Below are positions 1 to 7,668 of a stretch of DNA of 64,000 nucleotides, piece after piece; position 1 is the stretch's first letter; each line of letters begins with the position of its first letter. The position numbers and the translations under genes are program-made. This DNA is from Bordetella trematum (GTDB taxonomy: Bacteria > Pseudomonadota > Gammaproteobacteria > Burkholderiales > Burkholderiaceae_B). Under the pieces are notes generated by a model, which saw only the letters and a list, made by a program, of their open reading frames with translations, ran no database searches and had not been told where the DNA came from. The DNA lies in assembly GCF_900078335.1 (NCBI RefSeq), contig NZ_FKBR01000045.1, positions 1 through 64,000 of the forward strand, in the 5' to 3' direction.

Positions 1-1
1 A

Positions 2-64
2 GAACTCCTTAATGAGAAAATTCTACTTCTGATTCCCCCGTTTTTTAGGGGGCATTACCGTTGA
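2..64 (+). CDS. C-terminal tail of an unknown gene cut by the left edge
   Basis: One frame is open from the first bases of the window to a TGA at 62-64 and would encode a tail of about 20 residues ending in FFRGHYR. The TGA overlaps the TTG start of the next gene in a TTGA arrangement, the usual sign of translational coupling. Nothing can be said about the function because the body of the gene lies outside the window. It is kept only because the overlap geometry and the ribosome-binding site inside it (AGGGGG, 47-52) fit a two-gene operon. It could equally be a chance open stretch. Confidence 0.4.
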   Translation, partial: ELLNEKILLLIPPFFRGHYR

Positions 65-708
65 ACCTACTTAGCGCAGCACGTCTTTACTTGGACCAGG
101 CTCCTCAATGGGTGAGTGAGATGGGTGCTGACCCAGCCCCCATTCGAGAACGTAAGCGTCATTTTTATGACTCGCTATTCGAGTACAGGTTCATGGAGGC
201 GCTGAGAAATCACGTGCAACATGTCGGTTTTGCCGTACATGGGGTGACGATGGGGTCAAAATGGCTTCCAGAAGGCAAGCGTGAACGCCTTGAGGCACGA
301 GTCATACCTTATGCGATGAAGTCAGCTCTTGCAGAAGACAAGCAATTCAAGGCGAAACTCAAGGGTAAGCTATTGGATGAATGTACGGAAAAAATTTCCA
401 TCATTCCGGCCGCACGCAAATACGTGGAAGCGTTGTCAGCGATTCATCGAGAAATCAGAGCGAAAACTGGATCGGTGATTTCTGCTGCGCGAGAGCTATT
501 TCAGCAAAAAATCGAGGAACATGAAGCGCAGGCCGGGCAACGCATCCCTGGCCTATCTGCGATAGCGAAAAGCAATGGCATCGTTGAAGAAAGAATCCCA
601 GTGTTCCTTGATTGGGATGAAGTTCGCATTTCACTGATCAAGAAGAACCCCGCCGCTGACAACTTGAGCAAGCACTATATAACTAGCCTCTACCAAGAGG
701 AGAAATAG
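61..708 (+). CDS. hypothetical helical protein with an RNxxxH (HEPN-like) motif
   Basis: A 215-residue soluble protein with no signal peptide or membrane segment. TTG at 61 is favoured: AGGGGG lies 8 bases upstream and the codon overlaps the stop of the preceding frame; the same frame has a TAG at 46-48, so it cannot start much earlier. Around residues 41-54 the sequence reads EYRF...LRNHVQH, with R49, polar N50 and H54. This matches the R-x4-6-H pattern of HEPN ribonucleases with a polar residue after the Arg. I recall similar 'YRF..LRNY.QH' hypothetical proteins near bacterial tRNA islands, but the family has no function known to me. Residues 80-175 are charged and probably helical. The gene is visibly richer in A+T than the rest of the window, which suggests acquisition by transfer. 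HEPN membership is inference from one motif. Confidence 0.72.
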   Translation: MNLLSAARLYLDQAPQWVSEMGADPAPIRERKRHFYDSLFEYRFMEALRNHVQHVGFAVHGVTMGSKWLPEGKRERLEARVIPYAMKSALAEDKQFKAKLKGKLLDECTEKISIIPAARKYVEALSAIHREIRAKTGSVISAARELFQQKIEEHEAQAGQRIPGLSAIAKSNGIVEERIPVFLDWDEVRISLIKKNPAADNLSKHYITSLYQEEK

Positions 709-808
709 GGCTCTGCAAAAAGTACCTACGCTGTGCTACGCCTTGATTGGTTTGTGGTTGAGACGATCTGACGCATCCTGATGCCATGTCCGCTTATAGG
801 AGATGGCC
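709..808. other. short non-coding gap before the AlpA-like gene
   Basis: About 100 bases separate the two accessory genes. The only clear signal is the ribosome-binding site TAGGAG at 797-802, which serves the following gene. No convincing terminator or promoter was seen. Confidence 0.4.
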
Positions 809-1156
809 ATGCTCAACGAACACGATGTTGGCAAGCCTGCGCCGGCTTTTTATCGCTTGGCAGACGTAGTACGCATTACGGCGCTCAGCCGCGCCACGAT
901 CTATCGGCGCATCGCAGAGGGACGTTTCCCTCGACCCGTCCATTTAGGTGGCCGCGCGTGCGGCTGGACCACAGCCGCCTTGCAGGCATGGATTGACAAT
1001 CCCCAGGAGTACAAGGCAGCACTGCCGGCGGCGGCCAAACCATTGCGGCGTCGCCGCAACACCGATCGTCTCAAACTATCTCGCTTTTCGCGCAGGAAAT
1101 TTCGGACACAGTTCGGACACGAAGGCGCCAGAAGTAGAAAAGAGCTTAGCGGATGA
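809..1156 (+). CDS. AlpA-family phage/element transcriptional regulator
   Basis: A 115-residue small DNA-binding protein. Residues of about 15-62 form the AlpA/MerR-like winged helix-turn-helix: FYRLADVVRITALSRATIY, then RRIAEGRFPRPVHLGG, then WTTAALQAWI. Such proteins are typical of prophages, integrative elements and satellites, where they activate or repress integrase/excisionase genes. ATG 809 is chosen over ATG 803 because GGAG at 799-802 abuts the earlier codon and sits six bases from the later one. After residue 75 the protein becomes a basic tail (RRRRN, SRFSRRKFR) unlike the family core. Its TGA (1154-1156) lies inside the loop of the tRNA-Met terminator, so the tail may be partly host DNA fused at an integration junction. 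Confidence 0.82.
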   Translation: MLNEHDVGKPAPAFYRLADVVRITALSRATIYRRIAEGRFPRPVHLGGRACGWTTAALQAWIDNPQEYKAALPAAAKPLRRRRNTDRLKLSRFSRRKFRTQFGHEGARSRKELSG

Positions 1157-1169
1157 CCGCTAAGCTCTT
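1138..1169 (-). terminator. terminator of the tRNA-Met gene
   Basis: Perfect 13-base-pair inverted repeat (1140-1152 and 1157-1169) with an ATGA loop. Read on the minus strand it is followed by TTTTC and lies about 10 bases after the encoded CCA of tRNA-Met, so it most probably ends that transcript. It also contains the stop codon of the AlpA-like gene on the other strand. Confidence 0.75.
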
Positions 1170-1177
1170 GATATTCT

Positions 1178-1254
1178 TGGTGGCGCATCCCTGATTCGAA
1201 CAGGGGACCTGCGGATTATGATTCCGTCGCTCTAACCGGCTGAGCTAATGCGCC
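1178..1254 (-). tRNA. tRNA-Met (anticodon CAT)
   Basis: On the minus strand the sequence folds as a cloverleaf: acceptor GGCGCAT/ATGCGCC, D arm GCTC..GAGC, anticodon loop ATCATAA giving CAT, and T arm CCCTG/CAGGG with TTCGAAT. CCA is encoded at 1178-1180. The GGAATCATAATCC anticodon arm is typical of elongator tRNA-Met, although a lysidine-modified tRNA-Ile with CAT cannot be excluded by sequence alone. It borders an accessory patch, as tRNA 3' ends used as attachment sites often do. Confidence 0.93.
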
Positions 1255-1386
1255 ATCCTTGGCTGGCCTGTGGCTTGGCAGCGACTTGCGGGTTGCTGCG
1301 TGAAGCTGTTTGACTAGCGAAGAACGTAACTATAGCACAGTGTTTTTTTGGTTTGCAAGCCAAGTGATGGTTTTTTTAATAATTTT

Positions 1387-3048
1387 TCATGCGGGCGCCG
1401 CTTGGGGCGGGCGGTGCAGTTCGGCCAGGGCGGTAGGCAGGTCGGTCACGGGGTGGAAGGAGTCGGCGGTGGCCATGTTCCAGCCCACGCGGAAGATGTG
1501 ATGGCGGAATTCGCCGCGCAACAGCTCGCCCTGGGACAGCTCGGGAAAGAGCGCCGAGAGCAGGCGGATCTCGCTGGAGGAAATGCGGCGCGCGATATGC
1601 TGGGGGCGCAATTGCTTGGGGTGGGTCAGCCCGGCTGCCTCGAGCAGTTCGGCCAGGGCGCGCAGCGTGTTGCCGTGGAAATGAGCTACCCGCTGGGCTT
1701 TGTCGGGCACCACCAGCGCGCGCTGGCGCAGCGGGTCCTGGGTGGCCACGCCCGTGGGGCATTTGCCGGTGTGGCAGGCTTGCGCCTGCAGGCAGCCGAT
1801 CGCAAACATGAAGCCGCGCGCCGCGTTGCACCAGTCCGCGCCCATGGCCATGGTGCGTACCAGGTCGAAGGCGGTGATGATCTTGCCGGAGGCGCCGATC
1901 CGTATCCGGTCGCGCAGGTTCACGCCGACCAGGGTGTTGTGCACCAGGCGCAGCGCCTCGCGCAGCGGCGTGCCGACATGATCGACGAACTCCACGGGGG
2001 CGGCGCCCGTGCCGCCTTCGGCGCCGTCGACCACGATGAAGTCGGGCGTGATGCCGGTCTTGAGCATGGCTTTGACGATGGCGAACCATTCCCAGGGGTG
2101 GCCCACGCAGAGTTTGAATCCGACCGGTTTGCCGCCGGACAGCTTGCGCAGACGGGCCACGAAGTGCATCAGCCCCACCGGCGAATCGAAGGCGCTGTGG
2201 CTGGCGGGTGAGTTGCAGTCCTGCCAGGGAGGCACGCCGCGCGCTTCGGCGATTTCGGGGGTGACCTTGTTGGCCGGCAGGATGCCGCCATGGCCCGGCT
2301 TGGCGCCTTGCGAGAGTTTGATCTCGATCATTTTCACCTGTGGCGTACAGGCGTTGCGCACAAAGGCCTCTTCCGAGAAGGCGCCGTGCTCGTCGCGGCA
2401 ACCGAAGTAGCCCGAACCGATGTTCCAGATGAGCGAGCCGCCCGGTTCGCGGTGGTAGCGGCTGATGCCGCCTTCGCCGGTGTCATGCGCGAAGTTGCCG
2501 GTGCGCGCGCCTTCGTTCAGGGCCAGCACGGCGTTGGCCGACAGGGCGCCGAAGCTCATGGCGGAGATATTGAAGACCGACAGCGAGTAGGGCTGGGTGC
2601 AGTCCGGGCCGCCGACCTGGATGCGGAAATCGGCGTCGGCGATATGGGAGGGCGCCATGGAATGATTGATCCATTCATAGCGGTCGCCGTAGACATCTTC
2701 CTGGGTGCCGAAGGGGCGCTTGTCGATTTCCTGTTTGGCGCGCTGGTAGACGATGGAGCGCTGCGCTCGGGAGAAGGGCTGCGCCTTGGTGTCGTCTTCC
2801 AGGAAGTACTGACGGATCTCCGGGCGGATGAACTCGAACAGAAAGCGCAGATTGCCGAGAACGGGATAGTTGCGCCGGATGGCGTGACGCTGCTGCAGCA
2901 GGTCGTAGATGCCAAGCAGGGCGAGGGCGCAAAGTGGGGCGGCTGCCCAGAGCCAACCCCAGCCGGAGACAACGCTCAACGTCAGGGTCAGGGCTGCACC
3001 GATGAGTATGAGTGCAAAGGCCGTATAGCGGCCGGCAAACCATTGCAT
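1387..3048 (-). CDS. FMN-binding glutamate synthase family protein
   Basis: A 553-residue protein homologous to the FMN/3Fe-4S synthase domain of glutamate synthase (GltB C-terminal half). Two hydrophobic segments at about residues 9-27 and 32-48 suggest a membrane anchor before the barrel. The barrel shows the family motifs: SAMSFGALSANAV, GEGGISRYH, PGHGGILPANKVT, VDGAEGGTGAAP, and the cysteine triplet C-x5-C-x4-C followed by PTGVATQ that holds the 3Fe-4S cluster. The amidotransferase domain of true GltB is absent, so glutamine hydrolysis would need a partner; the substrate of these stand-alone proteins is not established. ATG 3048 has GGAGAGG just upstream. It stands alone, convergent to no partner gltD. 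Confidence 0.88.
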   Translation of the reverse strand: MQWFAGRYTAFALILIGAALTLTLSVVSGWGWLWAAAPLCALALLGIYDLLQQRHAIRRNYPVLGNLRFLFEFIRPEIRQYFLEDDTKAQPFSRAQRSIVYQRAKQEIDKRPFGTQEDVYGDRYEWINHSMAPSHIADADFRIQVGGPDCTQPYSLSVFNISAMSFGALSANAVLALNEGARTGNFAHDTGEGGISRYHREPGGSLIWNIGSGYFGCRDEHGAFSEEAFVRNACTPQVKMIEIKLSQGAKPGHGGILPANKVTPEIAEARGVPPWQDCNSPASHSAFDSPVGLMHFVARLRKLSGGKPVGFKLCVGHPWEWFAIVKAMLKTGITPDFIVVDGAEGGTGAAPVEFVDHVGTPLREALRLVHNTLVGVNLRDRIRIGASGKIITAFDLVRTMAMGADWCNAARGFMFAIGCLQAQACHTGKCPTGVATQDPLRQRALVVPDKAQRVAHFHGNTLRALAELLEAAGLTHPKQLRPQHIARRISSSEIRLLSALFPELSQGELLRGEFRHHIFRVGWNMATADSFHPVTDLPTALAELHRPPQAAPA

Positions 3049-3203
3049 ATACCTCTCCGAGAAACACGTGTGTTGCTCACGTTACCAGATTCGTCGGACG
3101 ATCTTCCCGTGTGACTGCCGTCGTTTTGGGGCGTCTTCTAGGGCGCAGGCTGGTGCCGGAGGCTCTGGGATAATGGGCGCCTGGCATTTTGGAGCGGCAG
3201 ATC

Positions 3204-3644
3204 GTGAGGGCAGCGGGTTCTTCTTCCGTGCATGTGGTGATAGGTTCATGGGATCGTCTGCGTCCAGACGCCTGGCCGATTCGTCTGGAGGTTTTTGTCC
3301 AGGAGCAGTTCGTGCCGCCAGAGCTGGAGCTGGATGAGTACGATCCACTATCGCAACATGCGGTGGCTTATGACCTGGCGGGGCAGCCTCTGGCGACCGG
3401 GCGGCTGTTGCCGGATGGTCATATCGGCCGCATGGCGGTGCGTCGTTCGGCCCGAGGTTCGGGCGTGGGGGCGCAAGTCCTGACGGCCTTGATAGCGTGC
3501 GGTCGGCAGGCGGGTCACAAGCGTTTGATCCTTAATGCGCAGATACAGGCGATGGGCTTCTATGAAGCGTTTGGTTTTGCGGCGGAAGGTGAAATATTTC
3601 TTGATGCCGGGATCGAGCACCGGGTCATGGTGAAGCCTTTGTGA
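3204..3644 (+). CDS. GNAT family N-acetyltransferase
   Basis: A protein of about 146 residues of the ElaA-like GNAT class. Residues of about 15-60 carry the conserved R..VFV.EQ....E.D..D motif, and residues of about 70-100 hold the acetyl-CoA loop, here IGRMAVRRSARGSGVGAQVL. The last third (LNAQIQAMGFYEAFGFAAEGEIFLDAGI) is the usual GNAT C-terminal motif. GTG 3204 is preferred to TTG 3189 because GGAGCGG at 3191-3197 is well placed for it. The substrate is unknown. The gene is divergent from the glutamate-synthase-like gene and stands alone. Confidence 0.88.
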   Translation: MRAAGSSSVHVVIGSWDRLRPDAWPIRLEVFVQEQFVPPELELDEYDPLSQHAVAYDLAGQPLATGRLLPDGHIGRMAVRRSARGSGVGAQVLTALIACGRQAGHKRLILNAQIQAMGFYEAFGFAAEGEIFLDAGIEHRVMVKPL

Positions 3645-4029
3645 TCATGCCGCTGCGGCGCCGCAGGCGACGCCATTGCAGGGTTTTTTCTACACGCCTT
3701 GTTCGCCGCCATGTCAGCTGGCGGTATCCGCGCTTTTCTCTATGCGCGACAGATTGCTGTGCGCTTGAGCGGCATTGCGCTTGCCTTGGGCTGGGCCGTG
3801 CCAGCCAGCCCGTGTGCCGGTGGTCATCCTCACCCAGACGCTGGTCGAGCCGATGGCCCGGATTGTCTGGGTGAAGCCATCGGTTCGTGGGCGGCGCGGC
3901 TCAGCAGTGCGGCGCTCGACCGAAGTCCTCACCCTGTGGCGTAGTTCTTTTTACGGTGACTCGTCCTGTTTGATGGGCGGCAGCCGGGGGGCATAGAGGC
4001 GGCATCCCATAGTTACGTCATTTATGAAT
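3645..4029. other. 385-base leader region before the TonB receptor
   Basis: No gene is supported here with confidence. An open frame from ATG 3711 to 3944 would give a 77-residue peptide with a signal-like hydrophobic stretch (LSGIALALGWAVPASPCAG), but it has no ribosome-binding site and no recognisable relatives. A perfect 10-base inverted repeat (3830-3839 and 3865-3874) with a 25-base spacer lies inside it. The region ends in an A+T-rich Fur-box segment. Confidence 0.4.
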
Positions 4030-4048
4030 GATAGTGATTCTCATTATC
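4030..4048 (+). promoter_or_regulatory. Fur box upstream of the TonB-dependent receptor
   Basis: GATAGTGATTCTCATTATC matches the 19-base Fur consensus GATAATGATAATCATTATC at 16 positions. It ends 33 bases before the preferred ATG, where a promoter would lie, so iron-dependent repression by Fur is expected. This is the strongest regulatory match of its kind in the window. Confidence 0.87.
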
Positions 4049-4081
4049 AGTTGTTGATGTATGAATGTGGGATGGATCGCG

Positions 4082-6343
4082 ATGCAAAAATTCCTGTTGG
4101 GCTCTCTGGCGCTGGTGGCAGGGGGTGGGTTGGGTGCCGCGCAGGCGGTGGCGCAGCTTGATCGTGCGGATCAAGGGCCAGTGTTGCTGGAGCGCGTGTG
4201 GGTGGTGGGCCATCTGGAGGATCCACTCGCTGATGAGCTCGGACGCGAGGCGCTGGATCGTTTTCGCGGCACAGGAAATGCGGAAGCATTGACCCAGGTA
4301 TCCGGCCTGCAATTGAATAACATTCGCAACGAAGCCGGCGCGCTCGATGTCGGCATACGCGGGATTCAAGGCGAGGGCCGGGTGCCCGTCTATGTGGATG
4401 GCAGCTTGCAATCCACCCATACCTGGCGCGGCTATCAAGGTGAAAGTGACCGCAGCTATATTGATCTGGATTTCATCGGTCAGGCCAGGGTCGATAAGGG
4501 GTCTTCCATCGGCCCATATGGCGCTGGCGCGGTCGGCGGTGTGGTGCAACTGCGCACGCTGACACCTGAGGATGTGTTGCTGCCCGGCAAGGATGTCGGT
4601 GTGTGGATGAAGGCGCGCGTCTATAACAATAATCGCTGGCCGCAGATTCCGGCAGATGAGGCTCTGCAGGAATATTACGTGCTGCACAATCGTATTCGCC
4701 CCGGTCGGTTCGCCAATGGTGCGTTGACGCTGGCCTGGGCGTGGCGCACGTCATTGCTGGATGCGGTCGTGGCGGTCAGCAGGCGTCGCACTGGCAATTA
4801 TTTTGCCGGCAGCCGCAATGTTGAGCGCTATGCCGATGACGTGACTGGTCTGGCCACGGAAGAGCCTGGCGATGACTTGGTCGTCAAGCCCGGGCAGGAG
4901 GTGGTCAATACCAGTTTTGCCAGCGTGTCCACACTTGCCAAATTGGGTTGGAATATCGCCTCCGGGCAGCGCCTGGAATTGAACTATCGCCATCATGAGC
5001 AGCGCGCTGGCGAGGTGATGGCGGCGTACTGGTACAAGCAGGAAAACGATATCAATTTCAACCCCTGGCCGCCGGGTGTGGAGTCGATGCCGCAGTGGGC
5101 CTTGGGGACTGCGCGTGTCGATGCTTATCGGTTGCGGTATGGGTGGCGTGTGGCGCCGTACATCGATATGGATGTCAGTATCTGGCAGACCCGCGCGCGC
5201 CTGACCCAGCACAACGGGCTCTTTAGCACGTCGGCCGATTACGGCGATCAGTATCGGCACAGTTATGCCGATACGCGTGACGGGTTTGCCTGGGCAAATC
5301 GCAGCGAGCTTGGTGGGGTGTCATGGCATTACGGTGTGGTGTTGGACGAGCAACGTACAAGGCCGCGAGACAGCCGGGCTTCGCGTGATGCACGACGCCG
5401 TCAATATGGGGTGTATGTCGATAGCGCCTGGCGGTTGTGGCGTGGGCAGATGCGTGCAGGAGTGCAATGGCATGGTGCGCAAATCACAGACTTTGCCAGC
5501 AAGGGCCGGCACACGCGCTATGCCCCGCGGCTGGATCTGCGGGCCCAATTGGAGCTGCCCTTGCAATCCGGGCTCAGTGTCTTTGCCAAGGCGGGGCGCA
5601 GTTATCGCAACCCGAGTCTGTTTGAGGGCTCGGCGTCAGGGCAACTCTTCAATTATGACTGGCGCCATCCCCTGCGTGCGGAGCGCCTGGACAGTCTGGA
5701 ACTCGGGCTGAAAGCGGAATGGGAAGGGGTCTGGCAGCTGCAAGACAGCTTGGTGTTACGGCTGGCACGCTTCGAAAATTGGGCGCGTCACTATATTTCT
5801 GCAGCGAAACTGCCACAGGCTCCGGGAGTGCCGGTCTGGAAGGCAAATCTGTCATTTCAGAACTATGACGTATTCCGTTTGGGCGGGTTTGATCTCGGCC
5901 TGCGCTACGAGCATCCGCGCTTTTTCATCACTGCCTCCGCCATGCGCTACGACGAGCCTTGGATATGTCTGGATGGGGTATGCAATTCAACGGGCTTCAG
6001 CCGGAGCCTGATCTCCAGCCGCGTGCCGCCGCGTCATTCGTACGCCATTACGGCCGGGCTGTATTTTCTGGACGGGGCGGTTACGCTGGGCGCGCGCTTG
6101 CGCTATCACTCCGGCAAGCAGAGCCCGGTGGGCTGGCTCGCGGGTACTGCCGCGCCGGCGGTGAAGCGGATCCCGCAGAACAGAACCGTAGATGTATTTG
6201 CGAGCTATCGCATCAGCAAGGGGGTTGAGCTGGATTTCAATATTGATAATCTGACCAATCAATATGCCTATGACCCGGGCACGGTGATTGCCATGCCGCT
6301 GCCGGGCCGCACGGTCAGCCTGGCATTGTCGGTACGTTTCTAG
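4082..6343 (+). CDS. TonB-dependent outer-membrane receptor (iron or heme)
   Basis: A protein of about 753 residues. ATG 4082 is preferred: GGGATGGA lies just upstream and the product then opens with a signal peptide, MQKFLLGSLALVAGGGLG. A TonB-box-like stretch (ERVWVVG) follows the cleavage region. The plug domain (about residues 45-165) has GNAEALTQVSGLQLNN, YVDGSLQST and the closing GPYGAGAVGGVVQL. The rest is a 22-strand barrel rich in alternating aromatic residues that ends in the expected terminal Phe (SLALSVRF). No N-terminal signalling (STN) domain is present, so it should not be a FecA-type signalling receptor. Exact ligand is uncertain; siderophore or heme are both possible. The Fur box and tonB-exbBD 7 kb downstream support a role in iron uptake. 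Confidence 0.92.
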   Translation: MQKFLLGSLALVAGGGLGAAQAVAQLDRADQGPVLLERVWVVGHLEDPLADELGREALDRFRGTGNAEALTQVSGLQLNNIRNEAGALDVGIRGIQGEGRVPVYVDGSLQSTHTWRGYQGESDRSYIDLDFIGQARVDKGSSIGPYGAGAVGGVVQLRTLTPEDVLLPGKDVGVWMKARVYNNNRWPQIPADEALQEYYVLHNRIRPGRFANGALTLAWAWRTSLLDAVVAVSRRRTGNYFAGSRNVERYADDVTGLATEEPGDDLVVKPGQEVVNTSFASVSTLAKLGWNIASGQRLELNYRHHEQRAGEVMAAYWYKQENDINFNPWPPGVESMPQWALGTARVDAYRLRYGWRVAPYIDMDVSIWQTRARLTQHNGLFSTSADYGDQYRHSYADTRDGFAWANRSELGGVSWHYGVVLDEQRTRPRDSRASRDARRRQYGVYVDSAWRLWRGQMRAGVQWHGAQITDFASKGRHTRYAPRLDLRAQLELPLQSGLSVFAKAGRSYRNPSLFEGSASGQLFNYDWRHPLRAERLDSLELGLKAEWEGVWQLQDSLVLRLARFENWARHYISAAKLPQAPGVPVWKANLSFQNYDVFRLGGFDLGLRYEHPRFFITASAMRYDEPWICLDGVCNSTGFSRSLISSRVPPRHSYAITAGLYFLDGAVTLGARLRYHSGKQSPVGWLAGTAAPAVKRIPQNRTVDVFASYRISKGVELDFNIDNLTNQYAYDPGTVIAMPLPGRTVSLALSVRF

Positions 6344-6412
6344 GGCAGGGCTGTGCCGGCCAATTCAAAAGAAGGCAGGGAGGGCAGGGTGGCTGGAAAG
6401 TGGGGCGGCAAT

Positions 6413-6449
6413 AAAAAAAAGCCCGGATGCGTGAGCATCCGGGCTTTTT
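6413..6449. terminator. bidirectional Rho-independent terminator
   Basis: Ten-base-pair perfect stem (GCCCGGATGC / GCATCCGGGC) with a GTGA loop, flanked by eight A residues on the left and five T residues on the right. It can stop the receptor transcript from the left and the tRNA-Leu transcript from the right. Confidence 0.93.
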
Positions 6450-6480
6450 GGCACATCGCGCAAGTTGCGTGATGTCAAAT

Positions 6481-6565
6481 TGGTGCCCAGGAGAGGACTC
6501 GAACCTCCACACCTTGCGGCACATGGACCTGAACCATGCGCGTCTACCAATTCCGCCACCTGGGC
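6481..6565 (-). tRNA. tRNA-Leu (anticodon CAG), copy 1
   Basis: An 85-base class II tRNA on the minus strand with encoded CCA. Acceptor GCCCAGG/CCTGGGC, anticodon loop TTCAGGT giving CAG, a long variable arm (TGCCGCAAGGTG) and T loop TTCGAGT. It is identical to two further copies at 6729 and 7669. Confidence 0.96.
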
Positions 6566-6728
6566 TTAGACTGTGATTTCCTGCATCGTTTCGCGCACAG
6601 TCATGCGAACGACCATGGATATTACCCGGCCATGATCGGGGATCCTTGTTCGGAAGGTACCGAATGAAAACCTGAATTAGTGATTCCGGTTTCCGGCGCA
6701 CCGTGATGGATCATGTCACGATGTTGAT

Positions 6729-6813
6729 TGGTGCCCAGGAGAGGACTCGAACCTCCACACCTTGCGGCACATGGACCTGAACCATGCGCGTCTACCAATT
6801 CCGCCACCTGGGC
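6729..6813 (-). tRNA. tRNA-Leu (anticodon CAG), copy 2
   Basis: Identical in all 85 bases to the copy at 6481 and on the same strand. The spacer to copy 1 (163 bases) is unrelated to the spacer of copy 3, so only the tRNA unit is repeated. Confidence 0.96.
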
Positions 6814-6948
6814 TCTGTCGTTCGTTGCGTCACCGCGTCGATCAGCAGGACGCGAATTATGCACACTTTTTGGAATGCGTGCAAGTCGAGGCAAAAATAA
6901 TTGCATCGGGGCGGCTATGCTGTGTGTCGTTTCTTTTTCTGGGTTGTC

Positions 6949-7554
6949 ATGTCCCGTCCTGTCTGTGGGCGTTGCGAGCGTCCTCTGTCGCATTGTCTTT
7001 GCGCCCTAGTGCCCAAGCTCTATTCGGACACTCGTGTGCTGATTCTGCAGGATCCGCGCGAGGCGGGTCATGCGCTGAATACGGCGCGGCTGGCCTGGCT
7101 GGGCCTGGCGCGCGCGCAGCGGGTCGTGGCCGATCAGTTCGATCCGGTTTTGTGGCAGCAGCCAGGTTGGGCCGCCTATCTCCTGTTTCCCGGAGAGCAG
7201 GCGCAGGTGGTCGGCCCGGCGGTGGCGGGCGCGCCGGGGCGTCTCCTGGTGGTACCGGATGCCACGTGGCGGCGGGCGCGCGCGATGGTGGCGCGCCACC
7301 CGGAGCTGGCGGCGTTGCCGCGTCTGTCCCTGCCGGGTGTGCCGCAAGGGCGCTATCGGGTGCGCCACGCCGATCTGCCCGGCGCCCTGTCGACGGTGGA
7401 GGCCGTGGCGGCAGCGCTTAATGGGCTGGAGGCCAGCTCTCGCTATGACGCATTGCTTGAGCCGCTCGAGCGCCTGGTGCAGGGCCAGATCGAAGCCATG
7501 GGGCAGGCGCGCTACGAAGCGCACCATGTGCGGCGGGAGGGGTCGCGACGCTAA
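6949..7554 (+). CDS. tapT: DTW-domain tRNA-uridine aminocarboxypropyltransferase
   Basis: A protein of about 201 residues of the DTW/TapT family, which places a 3-amino-3-carboxypropyl group on uridine 47 of tRNAs using S-adenosylmethionine. ATG 6949 gives the standard family start with the zinc-like cysteine set C-x2-C...C-x-C (CGRCERPLSHCLC). The DxTW signature is present as PDATWRRARAM near residue 103, followed by RLSLP and the STVEAVAAAL segment. It lies on the opposite strand between tRNA-Leu copies 2 and 3, which is notable because its substrates are tRNAs. Which tRNAs it modifies here cannot be told from sequence. A terminator follows at 7595. Confidence 0.9.
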   Translation: MSRPVCGRCERPLSHCLCALVPKLYSDTRVLILQDPREAGHALNTARLAWLGLARAQRVVADQFDPVLWQQPGWAAYLLFPGEQAQVVGPAVAGAPGRLLVVPDATWRRARAMVARHPELAALPRLSLPGVPQGRYRVRHADLPGALSTVEAVAAALNGLEASSRYDALLEPLERLVQGQIEAMGQARYEAHHVRREGSRR

Positions 7555-7594
7555 AGGCCTTTGCGGGGCCGCTGGAAAAGCGAGATGGAAAAGC

Positions 7595-7627
7595 AAAACC
7601 CCCGATGGCAGGGCCACCGGGGGTTTT
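7595..7627. terminator. Rho-independent terminator after tapT
   Basis: Stem AAAACCCCCG / CGGGGGTTTT around a 13-base loop, with A residues on one side and T residues on the other. It can serve both tapT and the minus-strand tRNA-Leu copy 3. Confidence 0.85.
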
Positions 7628-7668
7628 ATCTTGCTTGCGGGCAGTGCATGCACTGCCTGCTGAAACTG

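Noticed and set aside
3711-3944. 77-codon open frame with a signal-peptide-like stretch before the TonB receptor
   Set aside because: No ribosome-binding site, no recognised relatives, and overlaps a perfect inverted repeat. Kept only as part of the gap description.
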